NCBI RefSeq assembly: GCF_030169785.1
Contig: NZ_CP125854.1
Coordinates: forward strand, 434,001 to 498,000
DNA length: 64,000 nucleotides
Direction: 5' to 3'
Source of the DNA: Bdellovibrio sp. 22V
GTDB taxonomy: Bacteria > Bdellovibrionota > Bdellovibrionia > Bdellovibrionales > Bdellovibrionaceae
Part shown: piece after piece, positions 1 to 7,045 of the stretch
How positions within the stretch are numbered: position 1 is the stretch's first letter
How the letters are laid out: each line of letters starts with the position of its first letter
Notes under the pieces: model-generated
Told to the model about the DNA's origin: nothing
The model's input: only the letters and a program-made list of their open reading frames with translations
Database searches by the model: none
Made by a program: the position numbers and the translations under genes

Positions 1-584
1 AAAATACAGCGATGTTATATCTTGGCAACACGACTCAAAACCTACAAATCGCCTCACCTCACGCCAGCGGAGTGATTCGTTTTAATATCGGTGGATTTTC
101 TTCTGCAACCTCGGAACGGATGCGCATCGACTCGACAGGAAAAGTCGGTATCGGTACGGCTTCTCCAACGGCGACTCTAGATGTGAACGGAAAAATTCGC
201 GGTGTTGCGAGCATTGGTTACGGGAGAATAGATGCGCCCGGCATTTCGACAACTTCCACGACGAGCACATTTATCTCCACACTCAGCGCCTCCGTCGACG
301 TGCAAGATGGTGACGTCGTCAAAGCGGAATTGTCTTGCAGTATGAATAACAGCGGTGGTGTGACGTACATTCGCCCCGAGGTTTTTGCAACTCCAGGAGG
401 AACTTGGCTACTTCCCTCTAATTGGGCTTCTGCGAGTATGACGACATGGACTTCGGGTTCGAGCTTTGGTCTTTATAAAGCCTCTGCCAACGGAACACTG
501 ACATTCCGAGGTTACTGGCATGTGGGCTCTGGCACGGGCGGCATTGTCTACTGCAATATTCTCGCACAAGTGATCGGAAAATAA
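1..584 (+). CDS. C-terminal part of a trimeric fibre / tail-fibre-like surface adhesin (5' end outside window)
   Basis: The reading frame is open from the left edge (in-frame codons begin at base 3), so this is the end of a longer gene. The first ~65 visible residues carry the signature of phage-tail-fibre-like stems: SERMRIDSTGKVGIGT followed by SPTATLDVNGKIRG. The last ~125 residues are Ser/Thr/Gly-rich with alternating hydrophobics, as expected for a beta-sandwich tip domain, ending in LAQVIGK. In Bdellovibrio, proteins with this stem form trimeric fibres (the 'MAT' proteins) that recognise prey. Assigning this one to that group is inference. No transmembrane anchor is visible in this part. 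The gene converges on the minus-strand gene at 587 with a 2-bp gap. The alternative is a prophage remnant, but no other phage gene is nearby. Confidence 0.72.
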   Translation, partial: NTAMLYLGNTTQNLQIASPHASGVIRFNIGGFSSATSERMRIDSTGKVGIGTASPTATLDVNGKIRGVASIGYGRIDAPGISTTSTTSTFISTLSASVDVQDGDVVKAELSCSMNNSGGVTYIRPEVFATPGGTWLLPSNWASASMTTWTSGSSFGLYKASANGTLTFRGYWHVGSGTGGIVYCNILAQVIGK

Positions 585-586
585 TT

Positions 587-1153
587 TTAGAGGCAGTTAT
601 GGAATTCTTCGAAGTAGCGTTGGCAGATGGAGTACTGCGAATTGCAATCGCTCACGTCTGAAGATGTATAACGAGCATTGGGGCACGTACGTGCGGGGCC
701 GCGCTTTACAAGGACTCGGAAAGTTCCTTCAGCAAGAGGCTCTGCATAATGGCCACCGTTAATCGTGTAACGAATCGACGTCACACCGTTTTCAAGCAAA
801 GGTTTTTGGAACAAAGTTGAAATCCACAAATTGAACGCTTCACCGCTGCGACCACGTGTACCTTCGTAGTCCGCCGATTTCGTGCGTGATGAACCGTCTT
901 CATGAGACGCCACCAAAGTCACACGATCCGCTCTTGCATCACGCGGGCCCAAAAAAACATCATAAGCTTGAGGATCTAAAACAAGATCACGGCAAGTGTA
1001 AACAGCGGAACCACTCCCGTTGAAACCGCTGCACGTAACTTGGACTTGTCCTTGAATGGGAGTGGCTGTGAATTGATCGCCGCGAGAAAAGCCGACGTAG
1101 TCCGCTTTCGCAAATGAACAGAATGTCAGTAAAAGAACTGCGATCTTCAACAT
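587..1153 (-). CDS. Small exported protein of unknown function
   Basis: 188 residues beginning MLKIAVLLLTFCSFAKADY, a clear signal peptide with likely cleavage after AKA. I chose the ATG at 1153 because a Shine-Dalgarno-like GAGGGGG lies just upstream. The longer open frame to 1222 would put a charged, unlikely leader in front of the signal peptide. The mature part is soluble-looking and contains six cysteines, three of them in the last 36 residues (CPNARYTSSDVSDCNSQYSIC region), which suggests disulphides in the periplasm or outside. It follows ctpA after a 72-bp gap and may be a tail member of the ftsEX-envC-ctpA unit or have its own promoter. I do not recognise a family. Confidence 0.7.
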   Translation of the reverse strand: MLKIAVLLLTFCSFAKADYVGFSRGDQFTATPIQGQVQVTCSGFNGSGSAVYTCRDLVLDPQAYDVFLGPRDARADRVTLVASHEDGSSRTKSADYEGTRGRSGEAFNLWISTLFQKPLLENGVTSIRYTINGGHYAEPLAEGTFRVLVKRGPARTCPNARYTSSDVSDCNSQYSICQRYFEEFHNCL

Positions 1154-1225
1154 CAGTAAGGCCCCCTCTGCCTCGCCTTGTCTATGTGGCGCTAGAGTAG
1201 GGCCTCTAAATATCAGAATCAATAA

Positions 1226-2605
1226 CTAGCGCGTCAAAGTCTTTAGCGTACCCCACGCTTTAAGGTAGCTAAACGCCTGATATGCTTGATAATCGGCTTT
1301 CAACAATTTTTCGCGCGGCGAAAGCTTTTCGTCTTTTTTCGAACCCACGTCTTTCCACCAAGCCAAAGCACCTTCTTCGACGCCTTGTTTAGTATCAAGT
1401 TTTTCAGCGGCTTTTTCGCGATCTCCTTTTAAGTGGCCTGCAATATCGCCCTCGCGAGTCGTTTGATTTTTCACAACCGCTTTTGCAAATGCATCTGGAT
1501 CGACATCATCAATTTCGATATCAGGATGAATCCCTTCCGCCTGAATTGAGACACCACTTGGCGTGTAATAGCGGGCCACCGTAAGTTTCAAGCCGCTTCC
1601 GTCACCCAATTTAATAACTGATTGAACAGACCCTTTACCGAAAGTACGTTGCCCCACAATCAATGCACGTTTGTTATCTTGGAGAGCACCCGAAACGATC
1701 TCACTCGCACTTGCTGTGTATTCATTGACAAGAATCACAACAGGGAAATTTGTGTATTGACCTTTTTTCGTGGCTACAGCGACTTCTTTGTCGTTTTTGT
1801 TGCGACCAATGGTGCTTACGATAGTTCCGTCTTTAAGAAACATGTCGCTGACTTTCACGGCTTGATCCAAAAGACCACCTGGATTTCTGCGCAAGTCGAT
1901 TAAAAGACCCGCCATTTTTCCATCATGTTCTTTCATGTGTTTTTCAATCGCCTTTTGCAGATCTTTCGCTGTGTTCTCGATGAAGCTTGTGATTTTGATG
2001 TAAGCAAAATCGTCACCCATATCCGTATACTTCACAGATTTGATTTTCACGCTGCCACGAACAACAGTGATGTCGCGAGGTTTTTCTTCGCCGTCGCGCA
2101 CGACACGCAAAATAACTTTGCTGCCTTTTTTCCCGCGCATCAATTGAGACGCTTCGACAAGACTCACACCCTTCGTGCTGTTGCCATCGACGGCGATGAC
2201 TTTGTCGCCCGCTTTGATGCCGGCTTCCCAAGCTGGTGCATCCTCGATCGGAGAGATAATCGTCAGAATGCCGTTTTGAATCGATATCTCGATCCCAAGG
2301 CCACCGAATTCTCCGCTTGTTTCCGTCTCGAAATCTTTAAAAATATCTGGCGGCATAAAGTTCGTGTGCGGATCAAGTTCACGCAACATACCTTTGATAG
2401 CGCCATAGACAAGCTTCTTTGTGTTCACCTCTTCAACATAGTATTGCTGAATTAGATTGAGCACCTTACTGAAATTTTGTAGATCCGCGTAACGTTCTTG
2501 GGCGAAAGCACGAACCTGAAAACCTGATTCTGCCATGATGAACAACGTCACCAGGAGGACGAAGCCTAGAATATAGGTTTTCCAGTAGCGTTTGAGTGAT
2601 TGCAT
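1226..2605 (-). CDS. ctpA: Carboxyl-terminal processing serine protease (S41A, Ctp/Prc family)
   Basis: 459 residues: an N-terminal membrane segment (about 9-30), a PDZ domain (about 95-175) and an S41 protease domain. The Ser/Lys dyad is visible as TASASEI (Ser299) and TFGKGS (Lys324), with the 25-residue spacing usual for the family. Such proteases sit in the periplasm and cut target proteins near the C-terminus. In many bacteria they control peptidoglycan hydrolases or their activators. Only 4 bp separate its ATG from the stop of the EnvC-like gene upstream, so it is the last core gene of an ftsE-ftsX-envC-ctpA operon. That suggests, by inference, that it acts on the FtsEX-EnvC-amidase pathway. 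Confidence 0.93.
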   Translation of the reverse strand: MQSLKRYWKTYILGFVLLVTLFIMAESGFQVRAFAQERYADLQNFSKVLNLIQQYYVEEVNTKKLVYGAIKGMLRELDPHTNFMPPDIFKDFETETSGEFGGLGIEISIQNGILTIISPIEDAPAWEAGIKAGDKVIAVDGNSTKGVSLVEASQLMRGKKGSKVILRVVRDGEEKPRDITVVRGSVKIKSVKYTDMGDDFAYIKITSFIENTAKDLQKAIEKHMKEHDGKMAGLLIDLRRNPGGLLDQAVKVSDMFLKDGTIVSTIGRNKNDKEVAVATKKGQYTNFPVVILVNEYTASASEIVSGALQDNKRALIVGQRTFGKGSVQSVIKLGDGSGLKLTVARYYTPSGVSIQAEGIHPDIEIDDVDPDAFAKAVVKNQTTREGDIAGHLKGDREKAAEKLDTKQGVEEGALAWWKDVGSKKDEKLSPREKLLKADYQAYQAFSYLKAWGTLKTLTR

Positions 2606-2609
2606 AGTG

Positions 2610-3725
2610 TTAGAGTCCTTTCATCCACTGTTGCGGGTCGTAGGGTTCTGAAAAATGTCTAATTTCAAAATATAATCCGGGATTGCTTTCTTGAGGCGCA
2701 TCGCCCACTTGAGCAATGATTTGAGACTGCGTGATCTCATCCCCTGTATTCACTTTCACTTCTTCCGCGTGTGCGTAAACACTGTAATAGTGATCTCCAT
2801 GATCCACGATCAGCGTTTTACCAAATCCAGGAAGCTCACCGATATAACTGACCTTGCCATCAAAGACAGATTTAATCGGACTTCCTTTTGCAGCAGAAAT
2901 GAAAATTCCCTTCTGGGTTAAAGTATAAGGGTGATCGTCACCTTTCATAAGTCCAAATTTTTTGGTGATAACACCCGCCAATGGCGAAGGCAGCTCGCCC
3001 TTTTGGTCTGCAAAGGAAGGTTTGAAAAGAAGATCGAAGAGTCCAGTATCGTCAATATTGAACTGCAAGGACTTTTCCCGCAATCCATTGATCTTATTAA
3101 GAGCAAAAAGTTTGCTCTTGCGGATCCCATCAAGGAGCTTGCCCTTAAGCTCTTGCTCTTTGCGAAGTTGCTTTTCCTGACTTACGATTTTTTGTTCGAC
3201 GCTTTTTAAACTTTCCAGACGGTTCGCCAGCATCTTTTTCTTATTTTGCAGCTCTTTAAGGTCGCGGCTGTAGTTTTTAATCATATCCATGTCGCGACCG
3301 GCGACAATGCCAAGGATCTTAAGATTTCTTTCCAAATTCACAGAACTCGAAGAAGAGAAAACAAAACGCGCCAGAGAAGGACCACCCAATTTATAGATCG
3401 CGCGCAAACGCTCTGCCAGAAGAGCTTTTTGAGATTTATTCTTTTGCTCCAACTCTTCCACTTTTTGCGAAAGATTGCGGATATTGACTTCCAAGAATGC
3501 TCTTTGTTGCGACATCTCTCCGCGATCCGTCACAATCTTTTTGATTTTTTTATTCAGTTGATAGAGCGCCGAAAGGACTTGTCGCTGCTTTAGCTCCGCA
3601 TCTTCCAACTTCTTTTTAGTGGCCTCAAAATCCTTGGCGATAGTATCCACCTCCGCCGGGGCCGAAGCCTTCACGCCGACGGAAAACGAAATTATACCTG
3701 CCAAAAGAAGTTGTGCTAATTTCAA
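2610..3725 (-). CDS. envC: EnvC-like murein hydrolase activator (coiled coil + degenerate LytM/M23 domain)
   Basis: 371 residues with a signal peptide, a long coiled coil (about 22-215) and a C-terminal M23/LytM fold (about 250-371). The zinc ligands of active M23 enzymes are missing: the HxxxD motif reads Q271...F275 (QKGIF), and the HxH motif reads GLYFE (G350, Y352), although YAH319 is kept. This is the EnvC pattern: the protein does not cut peptidoglycan itself but activates amidases when pulled by FtsEX. The start is a TTG directly abutting the ftsX stop codon, with AGAGG upstream on the minus strand. It lies between ftsX and ctpA. The context strongly supports the FtsEX-partner role; the amidase itself is not in this window. 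Confidence 0.9.
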   Translation of the reverse strand: MKLAQLLLAGIISFSVGVKASAPAEVDTIAKDFEATKKKLEDAELKQRQVLSALYQLNKKIKKIVTDRGEMSQQRAFLEVNIRNLSQKVEELEQKNKSQKALLAERLRAIYKLGGPSLARFVFSSSSSVNLERNLKILGIVAGRDMDMIKNYSRDLKELQNKKKMLANRLESLKSVEQKIVSQEKQLRKEQELKGKLLDGIRKSKLFALNKINGLREKSLQFNIDDTGLFDLLFKPSFADQKGELPSPLAGVITKKFGLMKGDDHPYTLTQKGIFISAAKGSPIKSVFDGKVSYIGELPGFGKTLIVDHGDHYYSVYAHAEEVKVNTGDEITQSQIIAQVGDAPQESNPGLYFEIRHFSEPYDPQQWMKGL

Positions 3726-4619
3726 CTAGGACCTCTGACTTCCTGCATAGCCATCATTGATACGACGAACACAGATATAAGAAGCCAAGGCACCCAAACA
3801 CGTGCCGCCCACAATGAAAAGAACCAAAGCTGTCGGAGTCAAAAAGCGCAGATGTTCGCCTAATTGAAGGAAGCTCAATTTGGTCATCAGAAGATTTTTA
3901 ATCCCCGTAAACAGAACAAAACAGGCTGTGATAGAGAGCAGTGACGAGATCAAACCCACCGTCGCCCCTTCCACCATGAAGGGTTTGCGTATCGACGAAA
4001 AAGTGGCGCCGATCATTTCCATCACAACGATTTCATCTTTGCGGTTTTGCACAGACGCGCGAATCGCATTAGAGATTACAAACACAGCCGCAGCCAGGAT
4101 AACAAGACTTAGAAGGTGCAATGTCATTTCGATGGCCATGACTAAGGCTGAATATTTTTCGATCCAGTCTTGTCCATAACTGACTTCATCAACACCGTTC
4201 ATTCCTTTGACCGAATCAGCCAGACTCCGCAGAACCGAAATCTGTTCTGCAGTCGTTACGGAGCCAGCAAGACGCACCTGCAAACTTGACGGAATCAGTT
4301 TCAGAAGCTCTTCATCCTGCGAAAGATCCGGCGCATAGCTTGCGAGCTGAGCGCGGAAATCACCCAATGCCTTTTCTTGAGTTACAAGATGAATGCTGCC
4401 GACTTTACCGGATTTTTTTAATGTTTCTTCAATACTTTGACGGCCCTGTTCGGAAAGATCTTGTGACAGATACACTGTCATCTGGACATCTTCTCCCCAA
4501 AGTGTCAGAAGATTTTTGAAATTTTGTGAAACTAATAAAGACGCCGCCATCACCGCGAAACACGCAGTCACAACAACGAGAGTTGAAACTTTAAGAGCCC
4601 AATTCTTGGAGGATCTCAT
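3726..4619 (-). CDS. ftsX: Cell division protein FtsX (permease-like subunit)
   Basis: 297 residues with FtsX topology: one N-terminal membrane helix (about 9-30), a periplasmic domain of ~120 residues, then three membrane helices in the C-terminal half, including LLSLVILAAAVFVISNAIR. FtsX forms a complex with the ATPase FtsE. It does not transport a solute but transmits ATP hydrolysis across the membrane to a periplasmic hydrolase activator. The start overlaps the ftsE stop by 4 bp (ATGA), so the two are translationally coupled. The EnvC-like gene begins directly after its stop. Length and topology are normal for the family. Confidence 0.92.
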   Translation of the reverse strand: MRSSKNWALKVSTLVVVTACFAVMAASLLVSQNFKNLLTLWGEDVQMTVYLSQDLSEQGRQSIEETLKKSGKVGSIHLVTQEKALGDFRAQLASYAPDLSQDEELLKLIPSSLQVRLAGSVTTAEQISVLRSLADSVKGMNGVDEVSYGQDWIEKYSALVMAIEMTLHLLSLVILAAAVFVISNAIRASVQNRKDEIVVMEMIGATFSSIRKPFMVEGATVGLISSLLSITACFVLFTGIKNLLMTKLSFLQLGEHLRFLTPTALVLFIVGGTCLGALASYICVRRINDGYAGSQRS

Positions 4620-5278
4620 TTACTATCCCCCACGATCATGCCATCGCGTAATTCAAGAGTTCTTTTATTACGACGCTTGACCATCTCATGATCGTGAGTC
4701 GCCACGAACACTGTGGTTCCTTGCGAACAGACACGCTCTAAAAGATCCATGATCTCTTCGCTGAGTCGCGGATCCAAGTTCCCCGTCGGTTCATCGGCAA
4801 TCAAAACGCCGGGTTGATGAATGATCGCGCGGGCGATCGCGGTCCGCTGCTGTTCCCCGCCTGAAATAAAATCAGGATACTGATCATGTTTGTGAGCAAG
4901 GCCCACTTGTTCCAAAACCTCGTAAACGCGGCGTTGGATGGAAGGGGCCTTGTCGCCGCGAACCTGCAAAGGCAAAGCCACATTCTCAAAGATTGTTTTA
5001 TCTTTCAGCAGTTTGAAATCTTGGAAAACAACGCCGATTTTTCTGCGGAAAAAAGGAATTTGGGAATTCTTAATGGATAAAAGATCATGGCCCGCGACTT
5101 TGACGTCTCCGGATGTTGCGACGTCATATGCAGAAATCATTTTAAAAAGAGTTGTTTTGCCCGCGCCGCTGGGACCCGTAAGAAAAACGAATTCACCTTT
5201 GTCGATGCGCAAGTCGATATTCTTGAGCGCATGAACAGGCCCGGGATAAGTCTTGTAGACATGTGAGAATTCAATCAT
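4616..5278 (-). CDS. ftsE: Cell division ATP-binding protein FtsE
   Basis: 220 residues, a single ABC ATPase domain. Walker A is GPSGAGKTT (about 35-43), the signature is ISGGEQQR, Walker B reads VLIADEPTGNLDP, and the switch histidine is in VATHDHE. It begins with the family-typical MIEFSHVYKTYPG. FtsE drives FtsX at the division septum and, with EnvC, controls septal peptidoglycan hydrolysis. It is the first gene of the minus-strand operon ftsE-ftsX-envC-ctpA. No strong promoter was recognised in the 71 bp between it and the gene at 5350. Confidence 0.95.
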   Translation of the reverse strand: MIEFSHVYKTYPGPVHALKNIDLRIDKGEFVFLTGPSGAGKTTLFKMISAYDVATSGDVKVAGHDLLSIKNSQIPFFRRKIGVVFQDFKLLKDKTIFENVALPLQVRGDKAPSIQRRVYEVLEQVGLAHKHDQYPDFISGGEQQRTAIARAIIHQPGVLIADEPTGNLDPRLSEEIMDLLERVCSQGTTVFVATHDHEMVKRRNKRTLELRDGMIVGDSK

Positions 5279-5349
5279 CTCTCTATCTTATGAAAGACGA
5301 GGGACGTTGGATACTCGCCCGAAGTCGAGGTTTTTATCTTTCTTGGAAA

Positions 5350-5610
5350 TTAAACAGTTCCGCCTGCCATCAAGGTGTCGATGATCGTGGAATGTTGACG
5401 ATGCAAAGCTTGCTTAATTGCTTCCTCGGACCGCGTTGAGCCCAAACGAAGAACGGAATCATAAGGTGTTTTGATTGTTTTCATCACAGCGCCGTTGCAG
5501 AAAATTCGACTTACAAGAAATGGATTTTGTACGCCCCAATCTTCTGTCTGCACATGGAATTTTTGACCGCGAACCGTGATATCTGAATTAAAACCTTTTT
5601 GCACTGCCAC
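5350..5610 (-). CDS. Small protein of unknown function (86 aa)
   Basis: 86 residues starting at a GTG (5610); a second GTG two codons later (5604) has better spacing to an upstream GAGG and may be the true start. The sequence has alternating charged and hydrophobic residues (DITVRGQKFHVQTEDWG...) and no signal peptide or membrane segment, so it is probably cytoplasmic. The opening resembles a small beta-rich fold followed by an amphipathic helix (SEEAIKQALHRQHSTIIDTL). It is transcribed toward ftsE with 71 bp between them. I do not recognise the family; coding is supported by the start context and by the absence of a competing frame. Confidence 0.6.
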   Translation of the reverse strand: MAVQKGFNSDITVRGQKFHVQTEDWGVQNPFLVSRIFCNGAVMKTIKTPYDSVLRLGSTRSEEAIKQALHRQHSTIIDTLMAGGTV

Positions 5611-5662
5611 AAACCTCGAACATAACGTAACAGAATTTCATGGGATTCTCATCAAATTTTTC

Positions 5663-5692
5663 TTGGACTCATCTGTCAAATGAAACTAAAGT
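5663..5692 (+). promoter_or_regulatory. Possible housekeeping promoter for the DUF481 gene
   Basis: TTGGAC followed 18 bp later by TAAAGT, about 25 bp upstream of the AAAGGAG ribosome site and ATG at 5718. Both hexamers are imperfect matches to the sigma-70 consensus, so this is only a candidate. Confidence 0.3.
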
Positions 5693-5717
5693 CAGTAAAT
5701 CAAAGGAGATTTAAGGA

Positions 5718-6440
5718 ATGAAACTTTTTGCGTCCCTCGTCAGTGCGTTCACACTTGTATTTTCAACTATCGCTTTCGCACAAGAAGCGCCTCCTCCCTT
5801 CAAAGGTGAAGCAGAGGCTGGTGCGGTCATTGTTTCTGGGAATACAGATTCAGAAAGTTATGCTGCGAAGATCAAAACTACTTACACTCACGAAAAGAAT
5901 GTTTACACAGCTTTCGGTCGTTACCTTAAAACTCTTTCCAACGGCGTTGAAAGTGCACGTCAATGGGATGCCGGTGTTCGTTATGAGCGCGAGTTGACTG
6001 ACTACTTCAGCTTCTTCGTCGGATATAAAAGTGAAAGTGATATCTTCGCTGGTTATTTGCAACGTGATTCGACTGATGCCGGTTTGAAGTACTACCTTCT
6101 AAAACAAGATGACATGAACTGGATCCTTGAAGCCGGTCTTCGTTATACGAAAACTCAACCGACTGTGGGCAACACGATGTATGACAACTTCGGTCGTCTT
6201 TACACGGAATTTAACAAAAACCTGGATAAAACTTTGTCGTTTAGATACTGGGCTGAATATCTTCCCAACTTTACTGATAGCGAAGCATGGCAAGGCAACA
6301 CAGAAGCTTCTTTGAACATCATGCTCAACTCTATTTTCTCGTTGAAGCTTGCTTACCTATTACAATATCAAAACGAACCTCCTGCGAATGGAAAAAACAC
6401 GACGTCTACGACTACAATGAACCTTGTGGCAAAGTTCTAA
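5718..6440 (+). CDS. DUF481 (YdiY-like) outer-membrane beta-barrel protein
   Basis: 240 residues with a signal peptide (MKLFASLVSAFTLVFSTIAFAQ). The mature part is made of alternating beta-strand segments with many aromatics and ends in NLVAKF, the terminal aromatic typical of outer-membrane barrels. The opening KGEAEAGAVIVSGNTDSESY resembles the DUF481/YdiY family, which often begins with a strand plus 'GNT' turn. An AAAGGAG ribosome site precedes the ATG. The function of the family is unclear (some members respond to acid or salt). It stands just upstream of mscL (19-bp gap), so co-transcription is likely. Confidence 0.8.
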   Translation: MKLFASLVSAFTLVFSTIAFAQEAPPPFKGEAEAGAVIVSGNTDSESYAAKIKTTYTHEKNVYTAFGRYLKTLSNGVESARQWDAGVRYERELTDYFSFFVGYKSESDIFAGYLQRDSTDAGLKYYLLKQDDMNWILEAGLRYTKTQPTVGNTMYDNFGRLYTEFNKNLDKTLSFRYWAEYLPNFTDSEAWQGNTEASLNIMLNSIFSLKLAYLLQYQNEPPANGKNTTSTTTMNLVAKF

Positions 6441-6459
6441 GACCTAGGAAGGACATTTT

Positions 6460-6894
6460 ATGTGGAAAGAGTTTAAAACCTTTATCATGCGCGGCAATGT
6501 TCTCGACATGGCCGTGGGTATCATCATCGGTGCTGCGTTTGGCAAGATCGTATCTTCCTTCGTCGCAGATATCCTGACGCCGGTTCTTAGCTTGGCTTTG
6601 GGCAAAGTGGATTTCTCGAATTTGTTCGTGGCATTGAATGGCGAAACTTATGCTACTTTAGATGAAGCAAAAAAAGCAGGCGTGGCTACCGTCAACTACG
6701 GACTCTTCATCAATATGGTGTTGGACTTTATTATTGTTGCGTTTGCTATCTTCATTATTGTGAAAATGGCGAACAAACTTAAAAGAGCCGAGGAACCGCC
6801 TCCTCCAGGAACCAAAGAGTGCCCAGAGTGCCTCTCTGTTATTCCTGTTAAAGCTCGTAAGTGCTCTCACTGTACGTCATCTCTTCCCGCTTAG
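6460..6894 (+). CDS. mscL: Large-conductance mechanosensitive channel MscL with zinc ribbon
   Basis: 144 residues. It starts with the conserved N-terminal helix and TM1 ([21 protein letters not shown]...), has a periplasmic loop and TM2 (about 79-101), and ends with a Cys4 element CPEC...CSHC that could bind zinc. The channel opens when the membrane is stretched and releases solutes during osmotic downshock. The zinc-ribbon tail is found in a subset of MscL proteins. A strong terminator follows at 6905, so the DUF481-mscL unit ends here. Confidence 0.95.
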   Translation: MWKEFKTFIMRGNVLDMAVGIIIGAAFGKIVSSFVADILTPVLSLALGKVDFSNLFVALNGETYATLDEAKKAGVATVNYGLFINMVLDFIIVAFAIFIIVKMANKLKRAEEPPPPGTKECPECLSVIPVKARKCSHCTSSLPA

Positions 6895-6904
6895 GATTTC
6901 TGTA

Positions 6905-6933
6905 AAAGCCCGGTATTTTTCCGGGCTTTATTC
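6905..6933 (+). terminator. Rho-independent terminator after mscL
   Basis: AAAGCCCGG / CCGGGCTTT stem with a short T-rich loop (TATTTTT) and a following TTTATTC tract, 10 bp after the mscL stop codon. Confidence 0.85.
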
Positions 6934-6971
6934 TATATCCGTTTTTACAATTCTCGTCTCACTTTGATACG

Positions 6972-6999
6972 TAAACTTTTTGAGCGCACCTGCCGATAA
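6972..6999 (+). promoter_or_regulatory. FliA (sigma-28)-like promoter
   Basis: TAAACTTT followed after 12 bp by GCCGATAA. The -10 is identical to the enterobacterial sigma-28 consensus GCCGATAA, and the -35 differs from TAAAGTTT at one position. The spacer is one base longer than the usual 11. The predicted start is about 40 bp upstream of the ATG at 7046. In Bdellovibrio, FliA is known to drive attack-phase transcription; applying that here is inference. Confidence 0.6.
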
Positions 7000-7000
7000 T

Positions 7001-7016
7001 TGGTACTGGTATTGCA
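7001..7016 (+). promoter_or_regulatory. Sigma-54-like promoter
   Basis: TGGTACTGGTATTGCA matches the consensus TGGCAC-N5-TTGCA with one mismatch and has the required GG-N10-GC spacing (GG at 7002, GC at 7014). The predicted start, near 7027, lies 19 bp before the ATG at 7046. It directly follows the FliA-like element. Confidence 0.65.
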
Positions 7017-7045
7017 CCATCTATTTTCATCGGGGAGGAACTCAA

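Noticed and set aside
3663-3725. EnvC-like gene lacking a start codon because no ATG is present
   Set aside because: A TTG abuts the ftsX stop with AGAGG at proper distance and leads straight into a signal peptide.
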